NCBI RefSeq assembly: GCF_014637725.1
Contig: NZ_BMFC01000004.1
Location: 124,001 to 188,000, forward strand
Reading direction: 5' to 3'
DNA: 64,000 bases
From: Marivita lacus
GTDB taxonomy: Bacteria > Pseudomonadota > Alphaproteobacteria > Rhodobacterales > Rhodobacteraceae
The notes under the pieces are model-generated. The model searched no databases. It worked only from the letters and a program-made list of their open reading frames with translations, and was not told the DNA's origin. This document shows positions 62,093 through 64,000 of the stretch, one piece after another. A program made the translations under genes and the position numbers. Position 1 is the first letter of the stretch. Every line of letters starts with the position of its first letter.

Positions 62093-62643
62093 GCGTTTTT
62101 CGGACCTTTGGAATCAGCAGCGATCTGGTACTCGTCCCGTGCCGGAACGAACCCCACGCCTTTGCGGGCAGCGCCCCATTTACGGCTGAGCGCGATCAGG
62201 TGCAAGGCAGCAGCCGCAGCCCCACCGCCTTTGTTCTGACCGGCCGCCTGCGCACGCGCCTCGGCCTGTAGCATGTTCTCGACCGTGAGGATGCCATTGC
62301 CGATGCACAGCCCCTGCAAGCCCAGCAACGAGAGCGCCCGCGAGCTGTCGTTGCAGACCGTGTCGTAATGCGTGGTCTCACCGCGGATGATGCAGCCCAA
62401 CGCGACATAGCCATCGAAATTCGACATGCGTTCTGCAATGCCGATTGCCGTCGGGACTTCCAAGGCGCCCGGCACCTCGATCAGGTCATGTGTGCCGTCA
62501 CAGGCCTCGATCTCTGCCCGCGCACCGGCGATCAACTGGTCCGCGATATCCTTGTAGTAAGGCGCAACCACTATCAAAAGCTTAACCGGCTTGTCGAATG
62601 TCGGCCGCTCCAGCGTGTAATGTTCAACAGATGCCGCCATCAT
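62089..62643 (-). CDS. ribH: 6,7-dimethyl-8-ribityllumazine synthase
   Basis: A 184-residue lumazine synthase, the penultimate enzyme of riboflavin synthesis. IVVAPYYKDIADQLIAGA, VPGALEVPTAI, ALGCIIRGETTHYD (catalytic His) and NGILTVEN are conserved. Longer than usual (about 155) because of a C-terminal extension after the core. Overlaps the ribB stop and the nusB start, so the three genes form a translationally coupled operon. Confidence 0.96.
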   Translation of the reverse strand: MMAASVEHYTLERPTFDKPVKLLIVVAPYYKDIADQLIAGARAEIEACDGTHDLIEVPGALEVPTAIGIAERMSNFDGYVALGCIIRGETTHYDTVCNDSSRALSLLGLQGLCIGNGILTVENMLQAEARAQAAGQNKGGGAAAAALHLIALSRKWGAARKGVGFVPARDEYQIAADSKGPKNA

Positions 62644-63767
62644 CCCAACTCCGAGATCTTGCGCGTGCCGACGATCTCGAGCCCGTAGGCATCAAGCCCG
62701 ACCACCTTGGGTGTCGGTGAATTGGTCAGCAGCGTCAGTTTCGACAGGCCCAGCGACGACAGGATCTGCGCCCCCAGACCGTATTGCCGCAGCGTCTTGG
62801 GTGACACCTCGTCACCCACATCCAGTTTCATCGACGTGTCGCGCAGCAGAACGACCACGCCGCGCCCCTCTTCGGCAACCGCCTGCATCGCATGCTGAAA
62901 TTCGTCCGCGCGCCCTTTCGGCCCGGTGCCGACCACATCCAGCATCGGGTCCATCGCGTGCATCCGCACCAGAACCGGCTCATCGCCCGACAGGTCTCCC
63001 TTGGTCAGCACGATATGTTCGTCGCCATGGGTTTCGTCGGTGTAAATCCGCATCAGCCAGTCACCGCCGAATTCCGACGTGATGGTTTCCTCCTTGCGCA
63101 CGCGCACCAGATTGTCGTTGCGGCGGCGATAGGCGATCAGGTCGCTGATCGTGCCGATCTTGAGGTTGTGCCGCTGGGAAAAAGCCACCAGTTCCGGCAG
63201 CCGCGCCATCGAGCCGTCGTCGTTCATGATCTCGCAGATCACCCCGGCGGCATTCAGCCCGGCCAGTCGGCTCACATCGACAGCCGCTTCGGTATGGCCC
63301 GCACGCACCAGCACGCCGCCATCCTTGGCGCGCAGCGGGAACACGTGGCCCGGCGTCGCGATGTCCTGCGCGCCCTTGGTGCCGTCGATGGCCACCGCCA
63401 CGGTCCGCGCGCGGTCCGCTGCGGAAATGCCCGTGGTCACACCTTCGCGCGCCTCGATCGACACGGTGAACGCGGTTTCGTGGCGCGAGGAATTGTTCGT
63501 CGACATCAGCTGCAGGCCAAGGTCCTCGATCCGCTTGGAGGTCATCGCAAGGCAGATCAGCCCACGCCCATGCGTCGCCATGAAGTTGATCGCGTCCGGC
63601 GTCGCCCATTGCGCGGGAATCACCAGATCGCCCTCGTTCTCGCGATCCTCGTGGTCGACCAGAATGAACATCCTGCCGTTGCGCGCATCCTCGATGATCT
63701 CTTCCACCGAAGAAATCGCGTCTTTCCAGTTTTCCTCGACCGGACCGGGGGTTTCGTATGTCGTCAC
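62640..63767 (-). CDS. ribB: 3,4-dihydroxy-2-butanone 4-phosphate synthase with degenerate GTP cyclohydrolase II domain
   Basis: A 375-residue protein. The N-terminal 210 residues are a complete DHBP synthase (DHEDRENEGDLV; STNNSSRHETAF; RAGHTEAAVD). The C-terminal part has GCHII fold positions (SEFGGDWLMRIYTD; GDEPVLVRMHAMDPMLD; LRQYGLGAQILSSLGL), but the three zinc-binding Cys of GTP cyclohydrolase II are missing, so that activity is not expected and a separate ribA must exist. Start is GTG 63767 with GGAGG eight bases upstream. Coupled to ribH. Confidence 0.93.
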   Translation of the reverse strand: MTTYETPGPVEENWKDAISSVEEIIEDARNGRMFILVDHEDRENEGDLVIPAQWATPDAINFMATHGRGLICLAMTSKRIEDLGLQLMSTNNSSRHETAFTVSIEAREGVTTGISAADRARTVAVAIDGTKGAQDIATPGHVFPLRAKDGGVLVRAGHTEAAVDVSRLAGLNAAGVICEIMNDDGSMARLPELVAFSQRHNLKIGTISDLIAYRRRNDNLVRVRKEETITSEFGGDWLMRIYTDETHGDEHIVLTKGDLSGDEPVLVRMHAMDPMLDVVGTGPKGRADEFQHAMQAVAEEGRGVVVLLRDTSMKLDVGDEVSPKTLRQYGLGAQILSSLGLSKLTLLTNSPTPKVVGLDAYGLEIVGTRKISELG

Positions 63768-63842
63768 GCGGGCGCCTCCGTCATTGCACCTGCGCACTTA
63801 GAACACGGCGCTGGAATTGACCAGTGAAACGTCCCGTTGAGA

Positions 63843-64000
63843 TCAGTCGAAAATGTCCTCGATCACGTCGATTGCCTCTTCGAAGAACCGCCGCGCCAGC
63901 GTCTTGCGCTTCTTGGGTTTCTTGCGCTTCGATCCGCCGTCATCGCGGTCCCAGGCGGCAAACGGGGCACCGCCGGTGTTTTTCGGCTGTTTGACCGGAC
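63843..64000 (-). CDS. Conserved-type hypothetical protein, C-terminal fragment (runs off window)
   Basis: The last 52 codons of a minus-strand gene whose start lies beyond the window. The visible part is a Gly/Ala linker, a strongly basic stretch (SKRKKPKKRKTLARR) and an acidic amphipathic end (FFEEAIDVIEDIFD). No domain is recognised. It lies 75 bp upstream of ribB in the same direction; in related genomes this place often belongs to the riboflavin cluster, but no rib motif is visible in this piece. Confidence 0.55.
   Translation of the reverse strand, partial: PVKQPKNTGGAPFAAWDRDDGGSKRKKPKKRKTLARRFFEEAIDVIEDIFD

Noticed and set aside
63768-63842. FMN riboswitch upstream of ribB
   Set aside because: The 75-bp gap is too short and lacks the conserved RFN-element blocks; the operon probably starts further upstream, outside the window.

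Overview
The window reads as a chromosomal segment of a GC-rich alphaproteobacterium of the Rhodobacteraceae (Roseobacter/Rhodobacter type). The evidence is a class I polyhydroxyalkanoate locus with PhaR boxes of the CTGC-N3-GCAG type, LexA boxes of the alphaproteobacterial GTTC-N7-GTTC type, propionate-type TTTGCAAA operators, a tRNA-His that lacks the extra G at -1 and carries A73 (a trait of one alphaproteobacterial clade), and several small families typical of the group (DUF2842, DUF3422, DUF6476, DUF6524). Gene density is high. I saw no insertion sequence, prophage, CRISPR array or rRNA, and no gene-free stretch over 300 bases.

Layout. 1-9.5 kb: DUF3422 protein, a flavodoxin/DUF2892 pair behind an FNR-like site, pntAB transhydrogenase, exporters, purD. 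9.5-18.2 kb: xseA, a YmdB-type phosphoesterase, two transporters, an amidotransferase, yebC, a 2Fe-2S ferredoxin, and a short SOS-controlled ORF that corresponds only to the C-terminal OB domain of the error-prone polymerase DnaE2. 18.2-31.7 kb: a lipoprotein, prpE behind a cluster of TTTGCAAA boxes, the hflK-hflC-DUF2065-degP membrane quality-control group, rpiA and gor, GST-sdaA, a DMT transporter overlapping a thiamine pyrophosphokinase gene. 31.8-41.8 kb: a large, very acidic protein of unknown function, purA, secG, pyrG, an AT-rich DUF4145 gene that looks acquired, rlmJ, a TerB protein and a PhnD-like protein without a signal peptide.

41.9-51.5 kb is a polar amino-acid/polyamine uptake and catabolism locus: a four-gene HisP/HisJ/HisQ/HisM-type ABC transporter, two glutamine-synthetase-like gamma-glutamylation enzymes, a class I glutamine amidotransferase, a PuuB-type FAD oxidase and a DegT-type aminotransferase. 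51.5-56.1 kb is the complete PHA granule set (phaR, phaP, phaC and divergent phaZ). 56.1-64 kb holds an oxidoreductase, rpoH, an RluD-type pseudouridine synthase sharing its start CATG with a divergent membrane protein gene, tRNA-His, SOS-controlled mmcB, a probable 6S RNA, and the ribB-ribH-nusB operon.

The most unusual items are the LexA-box-driven DnaE2 C-terminal mini-ORF (17761-18197), the AT-rich DUF4145 gene coupled to pyrG, families of perfect palindromes centred on TYGA behind several genes, and the divergent gene pair that overlaps at a single CATG. Starts were moved inward from the longest open frame wherever a Shine-Dalgarno sequence or family alignment favoured it. Family assignments come from recognising motifs and sequence patterns by eye, not from searches.
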